Part shown: positions 7,220 to 14,026 of the stretch, one piece after another
How positions within the stretch are numbered: position 1 is the stretch's first letter
Layout: each line of letters begins with the position of its first letter
From: CAYYHA01 sp964471535
Lineage (GTDB): Bacteria; Myxococcota; Myxococcia; SLRQ01
Length of the DNA: 15,525 nt
Assembly: GCA_964471535.1 (NCBI GenBank)
Contig: CAYYHA010000083.1
Location: 1-15,525, forward strand
Direction of reading: 5' to 3'
The notes under the pieces: generated by a model
The model's database searches: none
What the model was told of the DNA's origin: nothing
The model's input: only the letters and a program-made list of their open reading frames with translations
Position numbers and translations under genes: made by a program

Positions 7220-7795
7220 TCAGTACTTCACGGCGCCGGTGTCCTGCTCGCAGTGGACCGAGAAGTCGAAGGACCACTGTTTGTTGAGCAGCGGCGCCGT
7301 CACCGTCCGCGTGTAGCTGTAGTCCAGTCGGAGCATCGGCGGTTCGACGGTCTCATCGAGCTCGACGTAGACGTCCTCCGGCTCCGGATCGATGGCTGGG
7401 ACCTCCTCAACCACCCCCTCGTCCTCCACCTCGATCGTCCGTACGCGCCGAACGTTCCTGACGAAACGCTCGCGCGTCACCTCCGGATCCTTGTAGCGCC
7501 AGGTCTCGTTGAGCGCCTTCTCACACTCGCTCTTCGCATCGAGGTTGTCGAGGAAGAGGGGCGCGTAGACGTAGAGGAAGTAGCCGCCGCCGATGAGCCC
7601 GGCGAGGAGGAGCAGCCCGATGACGTTCACTTTGCCGTACGGGTCGATCCACCGGCGAGGCCCAAAGTGGCGCAGCACGCGACCAAGCCGCAGGCCCCGA
7701 TGCGGTGAGCCGGAGCACCGTGAGGCGAGGCAGAATGGCCCGAATCCGCCCCGGGCTGTCCGCGAATGGCTTGGGACACGGGGATCGCTGCTCAT
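7220..7795 (-). CDS. Single-pass membrane protein, possibly DUF4845-like
   Basis: From the ATG at 7795 this is 191 residues. A Ser/Arg-rich N-terminus (1-48) leads to WIDPYGKVN, one clear membrane helix at about residues 57-79 (VIGLLLLAGLIGGGYFLYVY), and an outer domain of about 110 residues. That domain has helices around 86-118, an acidic stretch (122-153) and a final beta-rich part (LRLDYSYTRTVTAPLL to the end). A basic N-terminus and no signal cleavage site suggest a periplasmic C-terminal domain. The shape recalls DUF4845, a family often found near lepA/lepB/rnc genes, but I cannot confirm this. The start is uncertain: a TTG at 7834 follows the lepA stop directly, and no good ribosome-binding site precedes either start, so a shorter form is also possible. 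It lies between lepA and pyrR, 7 nt before pyrR. Confidence 0.72.
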   Translation of the reverse strand: MSSDPRVPSHSRTARGGFGPFCLASRCSGSPHRGLRLGRVLRHFGPRRWIDPYGKVNVIGLLLLAGLIGGGYFLYVYAPLFLDNLDAKSECEKALNETWRYKDPEVTRERFVRNVRRVRTIEVEDEGVVEEVPAIDPEPEDVYVELDETVEPPMLRLDYSYTRTVTAPLLNKQWSFDFSVHCEQDTGAVKY

Positions 7796-7834
7796 CGAAG
7801 CGCGGTGGTAGCACCCGCTCCCGGCGCCCGTCAA

Positions 7835-9655
7835 TCAGTCGCCGACCTTCAAGACGGCGAGGAACGCCTCCTGCGGAATCTCCACGTTTCCAACCTGCTT
7901 CATGCGCTTCTTGCCCGCCTTCTGCTTCTCGAGGAGTTTGCGTTTTCGGGTGATGTCACCCCCGTAGCACTTCGCTGTCACGTTCTTGCGGAAGGCCTTC
8001 ACCGTGGTGCGGGCAATGACCCGGGAACCAATCGCCGCCTGTATGGCGATGTCGAACATCTGGCGGGGGATGACCTCCTTCATCTTCACGCACAGGTCGC
8101 GCCCGCGCTCGTAGGCGCGCTCCCGATGGGCAATGAGCGAGAGCGCATCCACCGGCTCCCCGTTGACCATCAAGTCGATGCGAACGAGGTCCGCCGGCCG
8201 ATACCCCGCAGGCTCGTAGTCCAGCGAGGCGTAGCCCCGGCTGACCGTCTTGAGACGGTCGTAGAAGTCCATCACCACCTCGGCCAGCGGCAGCTCGTAG
8301 TCGATCTGCACGTGGCGCGTACTCGGATAGGCGATCCCCTTCTGCACGCCGCGACGCTCTTCGCAGAGTCCAATCACCGCCCCCACGTGCTCCTGCGGCA
8401 CGTGAATGTGCGCAAGAATGAACGGTTCCTCGATGTGGTCGATCTCCCCGGGCGAGGGCAGCTTCGCGGGGTTGTCGATGCGCAGGACGCGCTCGCCCTC
8501 CTCGGTGGGGCGCTTCAGATGGACCTCGTAGACCACGCTCGGTGCCGTGGTGATGAGCGCCAGGTCGAACTCGCGCTCGAGGCGTTCCTGGAAGATCTCC
8601 ATGTGGAGCAGGCCTAGGAAGCCGCAGCGAAAGCCGAAACCGAGCGCCGCCGAGACCTCCGGCTCGAAGGTGAAGGCGGCGTCGTTGAGCTTCAGCTTCT
8701 CCATCGCCTCGCGCAGATCGTCGTAGTCCCCCGAATCCACCGGGTAGATGCCCGAGAAGACCATCGGCTTGGGCTCGCGGAAGCCCGGATAGGGCTCGGC
8801 ACAGCGCCGCTCCGCCCCGGTGATCGTCTCGCCCACCTTCGCGTGCGCGACCTCCTTGATCCCCGCGATCACGAGCCCCGTGTCCCCCACCGAAAGCTCC
8901 TCGACCGGCGTCGGGTGGGGGGATTTCACCGCCACCTCCTGCACTTCGAACTCCCGCCCGGCATTCCACAGGTAGATGCGATCCCCCTTCTTGAGCCGTC
9001 CCTCGAAGACCCTCACCAGGGTGACCACCCCCCGGTAGCTGTCGAACCACGAGTCGAAGATGAGCGCCTTCAGCGGGGCCTCCGGATCCCCCTTGGGGGG
9101 CGGAATCTTGTCCACCACCGCCTGCAGCACCGCTTCGCAGTGGGTGCCGAGCTTCGCGGAGACCGCCGGAGCATCCGAGGCATCGATGCCGACCACCTCC
9201 TCGATGTCCCGGCGCGCCATCTCGACGTCGGCGGCAGGGAGATCGATCTTGTTGATCACCGGGACGATCTCGAGGTCGGCCTCCGCTGCGAGATAGGCGT
9301 TGGCCAGCGTCTGTGCCTCCACGCCCTGGGTCGCGTCCACGACCAGGATCGCCCCCTCACAGGCGGCCAGGGAGCGCGACACCTCGTAGGAGAAGTCGAC
9401 GTGCCCCGGCGTGTCGATGAGGTTCAGCTCGTAGACCTCGCCGTCGGCCGCGCGCCATTCCATCCGCACGGCGTTGGCCTTGATGGTGATGCCCCGCTCC
9501 CGCTCGAGCTCCATCGAATCGAGGAACTGCTCCTGCCGTTCCCGCTCGCTCACCGTGCCCGTCAACTCGAGGAGACGGTCGGCGAGCGTCGACTTCCCGT
9601 GGTCGATGTGGGCCACGATGGCGAAGTTGCGAACCTTGCTGGGATCCTTGGCCAT
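7835..9655 (-). CDS. lepA: Elongation factor 4 (LepA), translational GTPase
   Basis: LepA/EF4 is a ribosome-binding GTPase with an EF-G-like body, linked to initiation and to recovery of stalled ribosomes. The 606 residues fit the family (about 600). G motifs are intact: AHIDHGKST (residues 15-23), RGIT (54-57), DTPGH (81-85) and NKID (135-138). Family-specific features include the unusual C-terminal domain with GGDITRKRKLLEKQKAGKKR just before the end, which binds tRNA, and VYEVHLKRPTEEG in the central part. No EF-G domain IV is present. The ATG at 9655 is the natural start, with AGGGGA about 12 nt upstream. The gene heads the long minus-strand run into the pyr genes. It follows the sugar epimerase gene after 114 nt. 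Confidence 0.98.
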   Translation of the reverse strand: MAKDPSKVRNFAIVAHIDHGKSTLADRLLELTGTVSERERQEQFLDSMELERERGITIKANAVRMEWRAADGEVYELNLIDTPGHVDFSYEVSRSLAACEGAILVVDATQGVEAQTLANAYLAAEADLEIVPVINKIDLPAADVEMARRDIEEVVGIDASDAPAVSAKLGTHCEAVLQAVVDKIPPPKGDPEAPLKALIFDSWFDSYRGVVTLVRVFEGRLKKGDRIYLWNAGREFEVQEVAVKSPHPTPVEELSVGDTGLVIAGIKEVAHAKVGETITGAERRCAEPYPGFREPKPMVFSGIYPVDSGDYDDLREAMEKLKLNDAAFTFEPEVSAALGFGFRCGFLGLLHMEIFQERLEREFDLALITTAPSVVYEVHLKRPTEEGERVLRIDNPAKLPSPGEIDHIEEPFILAHIHVPQEHVGAVIGLCEERRGVQKGIAYPSTRHVQIDYELPLAEVVMDFYDRLKTVSRGYASLDYEPAGYRPADLVRIDLMVNGEPVDALSLIAHRERAYERGRDLCVKMKEVIPRQMFDIAIQAAIGSRVIARTTVKAFRKNVTAKCYGGDITRKRKLLEKQKAGKKRMKQVGNVEIPQEAFLAVLKVGD

Positions 9656-9669
9656 GGATGCGGTCCCCT

Positions 9670-9675
9670 ATCATA
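9670..9675 (-). promoter_or_regulatory. Candidate -10 element for lepA
   Basis: On the minus strand this reads TATGAT, five of six matches to TATAAT, in an otherwise GC-rich gap before lepA. No convincing -35 lies at 16-18 nt. Transcription would begin within about 10 nt of the start codon, so the leader would be very short. This could separate lepA from the upstream epimerase gene. Confidence 0.35.
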
Positions 9676-9701
9676 GGTGGCGGCAAGCGCAGGGCCCACG
9701 T

Positions 9702-9717
9702 GCGGCGCGCTCGCCGC
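9702..9717 (-). terminator. Possible hairpin downstream of the epimerase gene
   Basis: GCGGCG (9702-9707) and CGCCGC (9712-9717) form a perfect 6-bp stem with a 4-nt loop between the epimerase stop and lepA. No T run follows on the minus strand, so it would be a non-canonical terminator at best. Confidence 0.25.
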
Positions 9718-9769
9718 GCCTCCCCGCGGCAGACCGGCGCGCGGGCCTTGCCATGGGCCGGTTGCGGCG

Positions 9770-10690
9770 CTACCCCTGGGCCGCGAACCACTCGTAGGTG
9801 GTGCGGAGCCCCTCCTCGAGCGTGACCTCGGGGCGCCAGCCGAGGACCTCCCGAGCCCGGTCGATGGCCACGACGCTCCGCCGCTGCTCCCCCGGGCGCC
9901 CCTCGGCGTACTCGGGCGCGGCATCCCGCCCCGCGATCTTCGCCAGCGTCGCATAGAGGGTGTTCACGTCGGTCTCCACACCCGTGCCCACGTTGATGGG
10001 GCCTACGAAGGCGCTCTCCATCGCCAGGAGGTTCGCGCGCACCACGTCGCCGACATAGACGTAGTCGCGCGTCTGCTTTCCATCACCGTAGATGGTGCAC
10101 GGCTCCCCGGCGAGGAGCCGCCCACAGAAGATGGCCACGACGCCTGCCTCCCCGTGGGGGTCCTGCCGCGGGCCGTAGACGTTGGCGAAACGCAGCGCCA
10201 CCCAGGAGAGTCCGTGCTCCGCCCCGTAGTAGCAAAGGTACAGCTCGGCCGACGCCTTCGAGCACCCGTAGGGACTCACCGGCCGCGTGGGATGGGTCTC
10301 GGGCGCCGGGAACGACTCCTGCTCACCGTAGATGGCCCCGCCGGTGGAGGCGAAGACGAAGCGCCGCGTCCCCGCCTCCGCGCAGGCCTCGAGGAGGTTG
10401 AGCGTCCCCCCGATGTTCACGTCGGCGTCGAAGCGCGGGTCGGCGACACTGCGGCGGACGTCCATCTGTGCCGCGAGATGGAAGACCACCTCGGGACGCT
10501 CCTGACGGATGAGATCGGCCGCGTAGGGGTTACGGACGTCCTGCACCACCAGGCGCGCCGCCTCGGGGACGTTCTTCTCCTTCCCGGACGAGAGGTCGTC
10601 GAGCACCGTCACCTCGTGTCCGCCCTGGACCAAGGCGTCGGCGAGATGGGAGCCGATGAAGCCCGCGCCGCCAGTCACCAGACAGCGCAC
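9770..10690 (-). CDS. NAD-dependent epimerase/dehydratase, UDP-glucose 4-epimerase-like
   Basis: This 306-residue protein is an extended short-chain dehydrogenase of the GalE-like type. The NAD-binding loop GGAGFIGS is at residues 7-14, followed by an acidic residue pair at the end of beta-2 (LDDLSSG, 30-36) that binds the NAD ribose. The catalytic set is T116 in FASTGGAIYGE and Y141/K145 in SPYGCSK. The nucleotide-sugar region follows with ALRFANVYGPRQDP (165-178) and later YGDGKQTRDYVYVGD (201-215). These enzymes interconvert UDP-sugars for surface polysaccharide or glycosylation. UDP-Glc/UDP-Gal is the default guess, but UDP-GlcNAc or uronic acid substrates cannot be excluded. It starts with GTG at 10690, three nt after the stop of a small ribbon-helix-helix gene, with AGGG inside the end of that gene as a likely ribosome-binding site. 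The two are probably translated together. Confidence 0.92.
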   Translation of the reverse strand: MRCLVTGGAGFIGSHLADALVQGGHEVTVLDDLSSGKEKNVPEAARLVVQDVRNPYAADLIRQERPEVVFHLAAQMDVRRSVADPRFDADVNIGGTLNLLEACAEAGTRRFVFASTGGAIYGEQESFPAPETHPTRPVSPYGCSKASAELYLCYYGAEHGLSWVALRFANVYGPRQDPHGEAGVVAIFCGRLLAGEPCTIYGDGKQTRDYVYVGDVVRANLLAMESAFVGPINVGTGVETDVNTLYATLAKIAGRDAAPEYAEGRPGEQRRSVVAIDRAREVLGWRPEVTLEEGLRTTYEWFAAQG

Positions 10691-10693
10691 CGG

Positions 10694-10888
10694 CTAGCCC
10701 TGCCCGCCGAGTCGGTCGTCGAAGGAGAGCTGTCCCGGCAGCTGATCCTTGTGCGCCTCGAGGACCATGTCGATGCCCTGCCGGATGTACTCGGCGACCG
10801 GGACCTTCGTCTTCTCGTTGAGAAGCTTCAGGCGCTCGTTCTGTTCCGGCGTGATGTACACCGTCGTCGAGATCTTCTTGCGTGCCAT
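10694..10888 (-). CDS. Ribbon-helix-helix DNA-binding protein (small)
   Basis: The 64 residues follow a ribbon-helix-helix pattern. A basic start and beta strand (KKISTTVYIT, residues 4-13) precedes helix A (PEQNERLKLLNEKT, 14-27), the turn KVPVAE and helix B (YIRQGIDMVLEAHK, 34-47). A short Gln/Asp-rich tail follows. Proteins of this CopG/Arc/MetJ fold bind DNA as dimers through the strand and are often autoregulators or antitoxins. No toxin gene is adjacent; the next gene is the epimerase, 3 nt downstream. The ATG at 10888 is the only plausible start. No Shine-Dalgarno sequence precedes it: the upstream bases are an AT-rich patch, so the mRNA may be leaderless. Autoregulation of itself and the epimerase is an inference. 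Confidence 0.85.
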   Translation of the reverse strand: MARKKISTTVYITPEQNERLKLLNEKTKVPVAEYIRQGIDMVLEAHKDQLPGQLSFDDRLGGQG

Positions 10889-10902
10889 ATATGACGATAT
10901 AT
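10887..10902 (-). promoter_or_regulatory. AT-rich inverted repeat over the ribbon-helix-helix start: possible operator/-10
   Basis: Two ATATAT arms (10887-10892 and 10897-10902) flank a GACG spacer and overlap the start codon of the ribbon-helix-helix gene. It is the most AT-rich spot around. On the minus strand TATATC (10901 to 10896) could be a -10 giving a transcript that begins at or next to the ATG. No -35 was seen. Symmetry suits a dimeric ribbon-helix-helix repressor, but binding is inferred only from position. Confidence 0.35.
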
Positions 10903-11001
10903 TTACGGCGCTTCGGGGCGGGGCGCCAGTCTCGAGGCCAAGCCGCGGCCGAGCCGGCTCGGGCGGCCCGCCGGCGCGCCGCCGCGACGCCTACGGGAGC
11001 C

Positions 11002-11031
11002 TTGACCCAGCGGCGAACCGCCTCGGATACT
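11002..11031 (+). promoter_or_regulatory. Sigma-70-like promoter for the Asp-repeat lipoprotein gene
   Basis: TTGACC (11002-11007, five of six matches to TTGACA) and GATACT (11026-11031, four of six matches to TATAAT) are 18 nt apart. Initiation about 7 nt downstream would fall at 11038-11039, the ATG itself. That fits the lack of any ribosome-binding site and suggests a leaderless mRNA. Confidence 0.5.
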
Positions 11032-11038
11032 TCCCCGT

Positions 11039-11710
11039 ATGGGCCGTACCAAGCATCCGCTTCCCCGCCCCGCCTCCGCTCCGCTCTCCGCCCACCGCCT
11101 CGCCAGCGGGCGCGTGGCCGGCCTCCTCGCCATACTCACCACCGGGCTCGTGGCCTGCGGGGGGGGCGACGCGGCGCAGGGCCCCGGGCCGGGCGACGCG
11201 GAGGCCGACGCCGCTGCAGCCGCCGCAGTCGCCGGTGCGCCGGACGAGAACCCCGGCGAATGGGTGAAGAGCTACGATCTCAACCGCGATAAGAAGCCCG
11301 ATGTCTTCCTGCACTACGTGCGCGGCGAGGACGGGACCGACCGCCTCGTGCGCAAGGACATGGACATCAACTCCGACGGCCGCATCGACATCTTCCGCTA
11401 CTACGACGAGAACGAGCGCATTACGAAGGAGGCCTTCGACCTCGACTTCGACGGCCGCATCGACGTGGTGAACATTCTCGACGAGAATGGAAAGATCGTG
11501 CGGAAGGAGGCCGACCTCGACTTCGACGGCCGCACCGACCTGTGGAAGTACTACGAGGACGGCACGCTGGTGCGAAAGGAGCGCGACACCACCGGCGACG
11601 GGAAGGTCGACTACTTCGAGTACTACGAGAACGGCGAGATCGATCGCATCGGCGAGGACCTCGACGGCGACGGCACGGTCGACCGCTGGACGAAGAAGCA
11701 CGCCTCCTGA
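11039..11710 (+). CDS. Probable lipoprotein with six Asp-rich calcium-loop repeats
   Basis: The protein has 223 residues from the ATG at 11039. A basic n-region and hydrophobic stretch (VAGLLAILTTGLVAC) end in a lipobox, LVAC, with C40 as the lipidated residue. A Gly/Ala/Asp-rich spacer follows (41-70). Six loops of the type DxDxDGxxD begin at residues 80, 109, 134, 159, 183 and 207, about 24-29 residues apart, each followed by an aromatic strand such as IFRYYDEN or YFEYYENG and a polar turn. The loops resemble EF-hand-like or thrombospondin type 3 calcium sites, so a calcium-stabilised surface lipoprotein is likely. No enzyme motif is seen. The signal sequence is long if the ATG is used; a GTG at 11114 would give a standard-length one. 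The promoter spacing favours the ATG. It reads away from the ribbon-helix-helix gene and is monocistronic. Confidence 0.85.
   Translation: MGRTKHPLPRPASAPLSAHRLASGRVAGLLAILTTGLVACGGGDAAQGPGPGDAEADAAAAAAVAGAPDENPGEWVKSYDLNRDKKPDVFLHYVRGEDGTDRLVRKDMDINSDGRIDIFRYYDENERITKEAFDLDFDGRIDVVNILDENGKIVRKEADLDFDGRTDLWKYYEDGTLVRKERDTTGDGKVDYFEYYENGEIDRIGEDLDGDGTVDRWTKKHAS
11438..11533 (+). repeat. Near-identical DNA repeat inside the lipoprotein gene
   Basis: A 21-nt stretch at 11438-11458 recurs exactly at 11513-11533, 75 nt (25 codons) apart, encoding the DLDFDGR loop in repeats three and four. This points to recent duplication of single repeat units within the gene. Confidence 0.85.
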
Positions 11711-11741
11711 TCCCACCGCCTTTTCCGGCGACGTCCCCCAA

Positions 11742-11756
11742 GGCCACCGAGTGGCC
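11742..11756. terminator. Possible bidirectional hairpin between convergent genes
   Basis: GGCCAC (11742-11747) and GTGGCC (11751-11756) form a perfect 6-bp stem with a CGA loop in the 64-bp space between the lipoprotein gene and the nucleotidase gene, which converge here. There is no T run, so a terminator role is tentative. Confidence 0.4.
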
Positions 11757-11774
11757 GCCTCGCCGGCGCCCCAC

Positions 11775-13511
11775 CTAGGGGATCGTGCGCGCAGAGAGCT
11801 CCGCGACGCTCTCGTGGGGCATCTCCTCGCGCCGGGAGCGGAAGTAGTGTGAAGGCGCATAGAAGAGGAAGTTGGTGACCCGACCGGTGTACAGACAGGC
11901 GTAGTCCTCTACCTGCTCACCGAAGCGGCTGTTCTCCGCTCCCTCCTTGAAGAGAAGCCCCCAGTAGGCGTTGTAACCGCGCTCCAGATCCTCCGCCAAG
12001 GTGCGCATCTCCCCGAGCACCGCCTTGAGGGCGTCCCGCAGGCGCGCCAGGTCCCGGCGGGCCTCTTCGAGCCTGTCGCAGAGCGGGGCCACAGCGCTCC
12101 CGCCAGCGCGCTCCACCTGGTCCTCGAGCTCGGCCACCACCGCCTTCTGCACCAGGATCTCGTCATCGAGACGAAAGCGCAGATCGTCCAGTGCCCGCAG
12201 CCGGTCGAAGCCCGCCTCGCGCCCCTCCACGTAGGCGATCTCGTCTTCGAGTTCCTGCACGACCATGCAGGTGCGCCACAGCCCGCTTCGCTTCGTGCGC
12301 ACGATGTCCCCGTAGATGTGGTCCCCGATGTAGAGCACCGACTCGCCGGAGAGTTCGGTCCACTGCTCGAAGTCCCGCAGGTTGCCCCCACTGTACACTC
12401 CGCCACGCACGAGGCGCCCCTTCGCCGGCTCCGGGTCCAGGCTTCCCGTGCCCGGGTTCACCGCGCGAAAGGGGCGCTGCTCCGTGAACCAGCCCGGCTT
12501 GCCCGCATCGACGATGACCAGATCGAAGTAGCTGCGCCAGCTCGGGTACTCGGGGAGCACGCCGTCCAGGAGATGCCGCATCACCGTATCCGTGTAGGAC
12601 CAGTCACTGTTCGTCAGGACGAAGAGCCGCTTCCCGGAGGAACGCAGCCGGTGGAGCATCGGGCCAAGTTCTGGATCTCGAACGATGAATCCCTCGAGGT
12701 CGCGCCGGACCTGTGCCTTGAGGCTGCCGTCGCGGTGGACTTGGTCGATGGATGCGCGAATGTCGCGATAGAGGGTCGCGTAGTCGACGGGCTCGCCCCG
12801 AGCCTCGGCCTCTTCGATGACCTCGGCATAGAGCGCCGCCTCGGGCAGCGCGAAGAGGGTGTCCAGCCACACCCACCGGGGTGAGTCGAAATCGATCTTC
12901 TGCTGCCGGTACAGGCGGAAGCGCTCCTCTTTCGTCAGCGGCCGCCGGCCGTGGTAGACGCGGCCCACGTGCCCGAAGCGGTCCATCTTCAGGACGTTGC
13001 CCAGCTCGGTATCGACCACCAGGCCGCGCATCATGAACTCGGTGTCGTAGCGCAGCTGTCGCAGCCACGCGGGGTACCCTCGCTCGCGGACGAGCACCTC
13101 CACGGTCAGCTCGAAGGCCTGCGCCTCCATCCGCTGCACCCGGTAGGGCGCGAGCGTGTAGTCCATGTCGAAGCCCACCGCGCGGATCCGGTCCATGCGC
13201 AGGGTGCGGTTCACGTAGACCCGCCGCCGCCGAGGGATGCCCCGCTCCCGCTGCCCGGAGAGAAGGGTTGCGATCTCCGCATCGGATGGGCGCGCCGACG
13301 CCGGCACCTCGAGCCCACGTTGCGCACCCTCCGCCGGTGCAGAGGCGGCCCCGAGGTGGGCGACGTCCGCCTCGATGGAGCGGTCCATCGTCTCCTCGAT
13401 GGCGGGCCGCAGCGGCCGGCCCCCACCCTCCGTCGCCCGCGCCTTCCGCGCCGGCGGCTCGCCGCCCGGGTCGTCCCGATCGCGTGCCATCCTGGTGAGC
13501 TTCCCGCGCAT
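11775..13511 (-). CDS. HAD-superfamily 5'-nucleotidase (HAD-IG / cytosolic purine nucleotidase type)
   Basis: From the ATG at 13511 this is 578 residues. The HAD motifs are complete: the nucleophile and acid D115/D117 in GFDMDYTLAPY, T300 in FVLTNSDWSYT, K338 in DAGKPGWF, and D397/D402 in YIGDHIYGDI. The large cap insert between motifs I and II and the sequence of motif I match the family of the mammalian cytosolic IMP/GMP nucleotidase, so it probably removes phosphate from purine nucleoside monophosphates. Substrate is inferred. Residues 1-95 are charged and low in complexity and not part of the HAD core. A long helical, probably coiled-coil stretch lies at about 447-511. GGAG about 8 nt before ATG 13511 supports this start; an ATG at 13490 is an alternative, and a frame opening at 13655 would overlap the divergent small gene. 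It is transcribed alone. Confidence 0.9.
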   Translation of the reverse strand: MRGKLTRMARDRDDPGGEPPARKARATEGGGRPLRPAIEETMDRSIEADVAHLGAASAPAEGAQRGLEVPASARPSDAEIATLLSGQRERGIPRRRRVYVNRTLRMDRIRAVGFDMDYTLAPYRVQRMEAQAFELTVEVLVRERGYPAWLRQLRYDTEFMMRGLVVDTELGNVLKMDRFGHVGRVYHGRRPLTKEERFRLYRQQKIDFDSPRWVWLDTLFALPEAALYAEVIEEAEARGEPVDYATLYRDIRASIDQVHRDGSLKAQVRRDLEGFIVRDPELGPMLHRLRSSGKRLFVLTNSDWSYTDTVMRHLLDGVLPEYPSWRSYFDLVIVDAGKPGWFTEQRPFRAVNPGTGSLDPEPAKGRLVRGGVYSGGNLRDFEQWTELSGESVLYIGDHIYGDIVRTKRSGLWRTCMVVQELEDEIAYVEGREAGFDRLRALDDLRFRLDDEILVQKAVVAELEDQVERAGGSAVAPLCDRLEEARRDLARLRDALKAVLGEMRTLAEDLERGYNAYWGLLFKEGAENSRFGEQVEDYACLYTGRVTNFLFYAPSHYFRSRREEMPHESVAELSARTIP

Positions 13512-13614
13512 CGCTGCTCCGGGGCAAGGCGCCCGTGGGGAGCGAGCCTCGCCCCACCCACGTGGCGGGCCCGTTTTCTGGCCCGGCCGGTCATCGCCTG
13601 CGAGACTCGGGGCC

Positions 13615-13887
13615 GTGGCCAGGACACCGAAGCGGCGGAGCTTGAGCCAGCGCATTGCGCGCCTCGAGTCACGGGTGGACGACCTCGAGGCGCGCGTCGA
13701 GAACCTCGAAGTGGACCGCGGGGCCCCCGAGACGACGGCCCCTGCGCCGCCGCCCCTCGTGCTCCGCTGCCCGGGCTGTCACCTCCCCGTGGAGTCGGAG
13801 TCGGCGGAGGCGGAGCGCTGCGTGTGGTGTGGTTTCCTCTTCGAGGTCGCCCCGCCGCGGCTCGCACCACCGCCCGGCGAGGACTGA
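13615..13887 (+). CDS. Small coiled-coil / zinc-ribbon protein
   Basis: Starting at the GTG at 13615 this encodes 90 residues. Residues 1-10 are basic, and 11-34 form a coiled coil with a clear heptad pattern (RIARLESRVDDLEARVENLE). A Pro-rich linker (38-48) follows, then a treble-clef or zinc-ribbon type motif with four cysteines: C52/C55 in CPGC and C69/C72 in CVWC, 13 residues between the pairs. The end is Pro-rich. Such small proteins usually bind zinc and mediate protein contacts; the function is unknown. The same frame extends upstream to 13237, but that part lies opposite the nucleotidase gene and reads as a shadow. The start has only a weak ribosome-binding site. It is divergent from the nucleotidase gene, 103 bp away, and upstream of the kinase-like gene. 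Confidence 0.6.
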   Translation: MARTPKRRSLSQRIARLESRVDDLEARVENLEVDRGAPETTAPAPPPLVLRCPGCHLPVESESAEAERCVWCGFLFEVAPPRLAPPPGED

Positions 13888-13945
13888 GCGGGGCGAGTGC
13901 CAGCCTTGGGGCGCGCCCCTCCCCAGCGGAGGGCGCACGCCGGTC

Positions 13946-13960
13946 CGCCGTCGTACGGCG
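13946..13960 (+). terminator. Possible hairpin after the zinc-ribbon gene
   Basis: CGCCGT (13946-13951) and ACGGCG (13955-13960) make a perfect 6-bp stem with a 3-nt loop. A 12-bp palindrome, GGGGCGCGCCCC, lies just upstream (13908-13919). Neither has a T run. One or both could end the small upstream transcript before the kinase-like gene. Confidence 0.3.
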
Positions 13961-14003
13961 CTGCCATGCGCCGTCCCCCGGAGCCAGACGCCGAGGCGGC
14001 CTG

Positions 14004-14012
14004 TGCTATCGT
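14004..14012 (+). promoter_or_regulatory. Candidate extended -10 for the kinase-like gene
   Basis: TGCTATCGT holds a TGn extension followed by TATCGT (four of six matches to TATAAT), 14 nt before the ATG at 14027. No clear -35 was found. The leader would be short and has no good ribosome-binding site before the first ATG, which again fits a near-leaderless mRNA. Confidence 0.35.
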
Positions 14013-14026
14013 GCGGGCCCGGACCC

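Noticed and set aside
10694..10888. Antitoxin of a toxin-antitoxin pair
   Set aside because: The neighbouring gene is a complete sugar epimerase and no toxin-like small ORF lies next to it.
13237..13614. Upstream extension of the zinc-ribbon gene
   Set aside because: This part is opposite the nucleotidase coding region and has low-complexity composition; the coiled coil begins only after the GTG at 13615.
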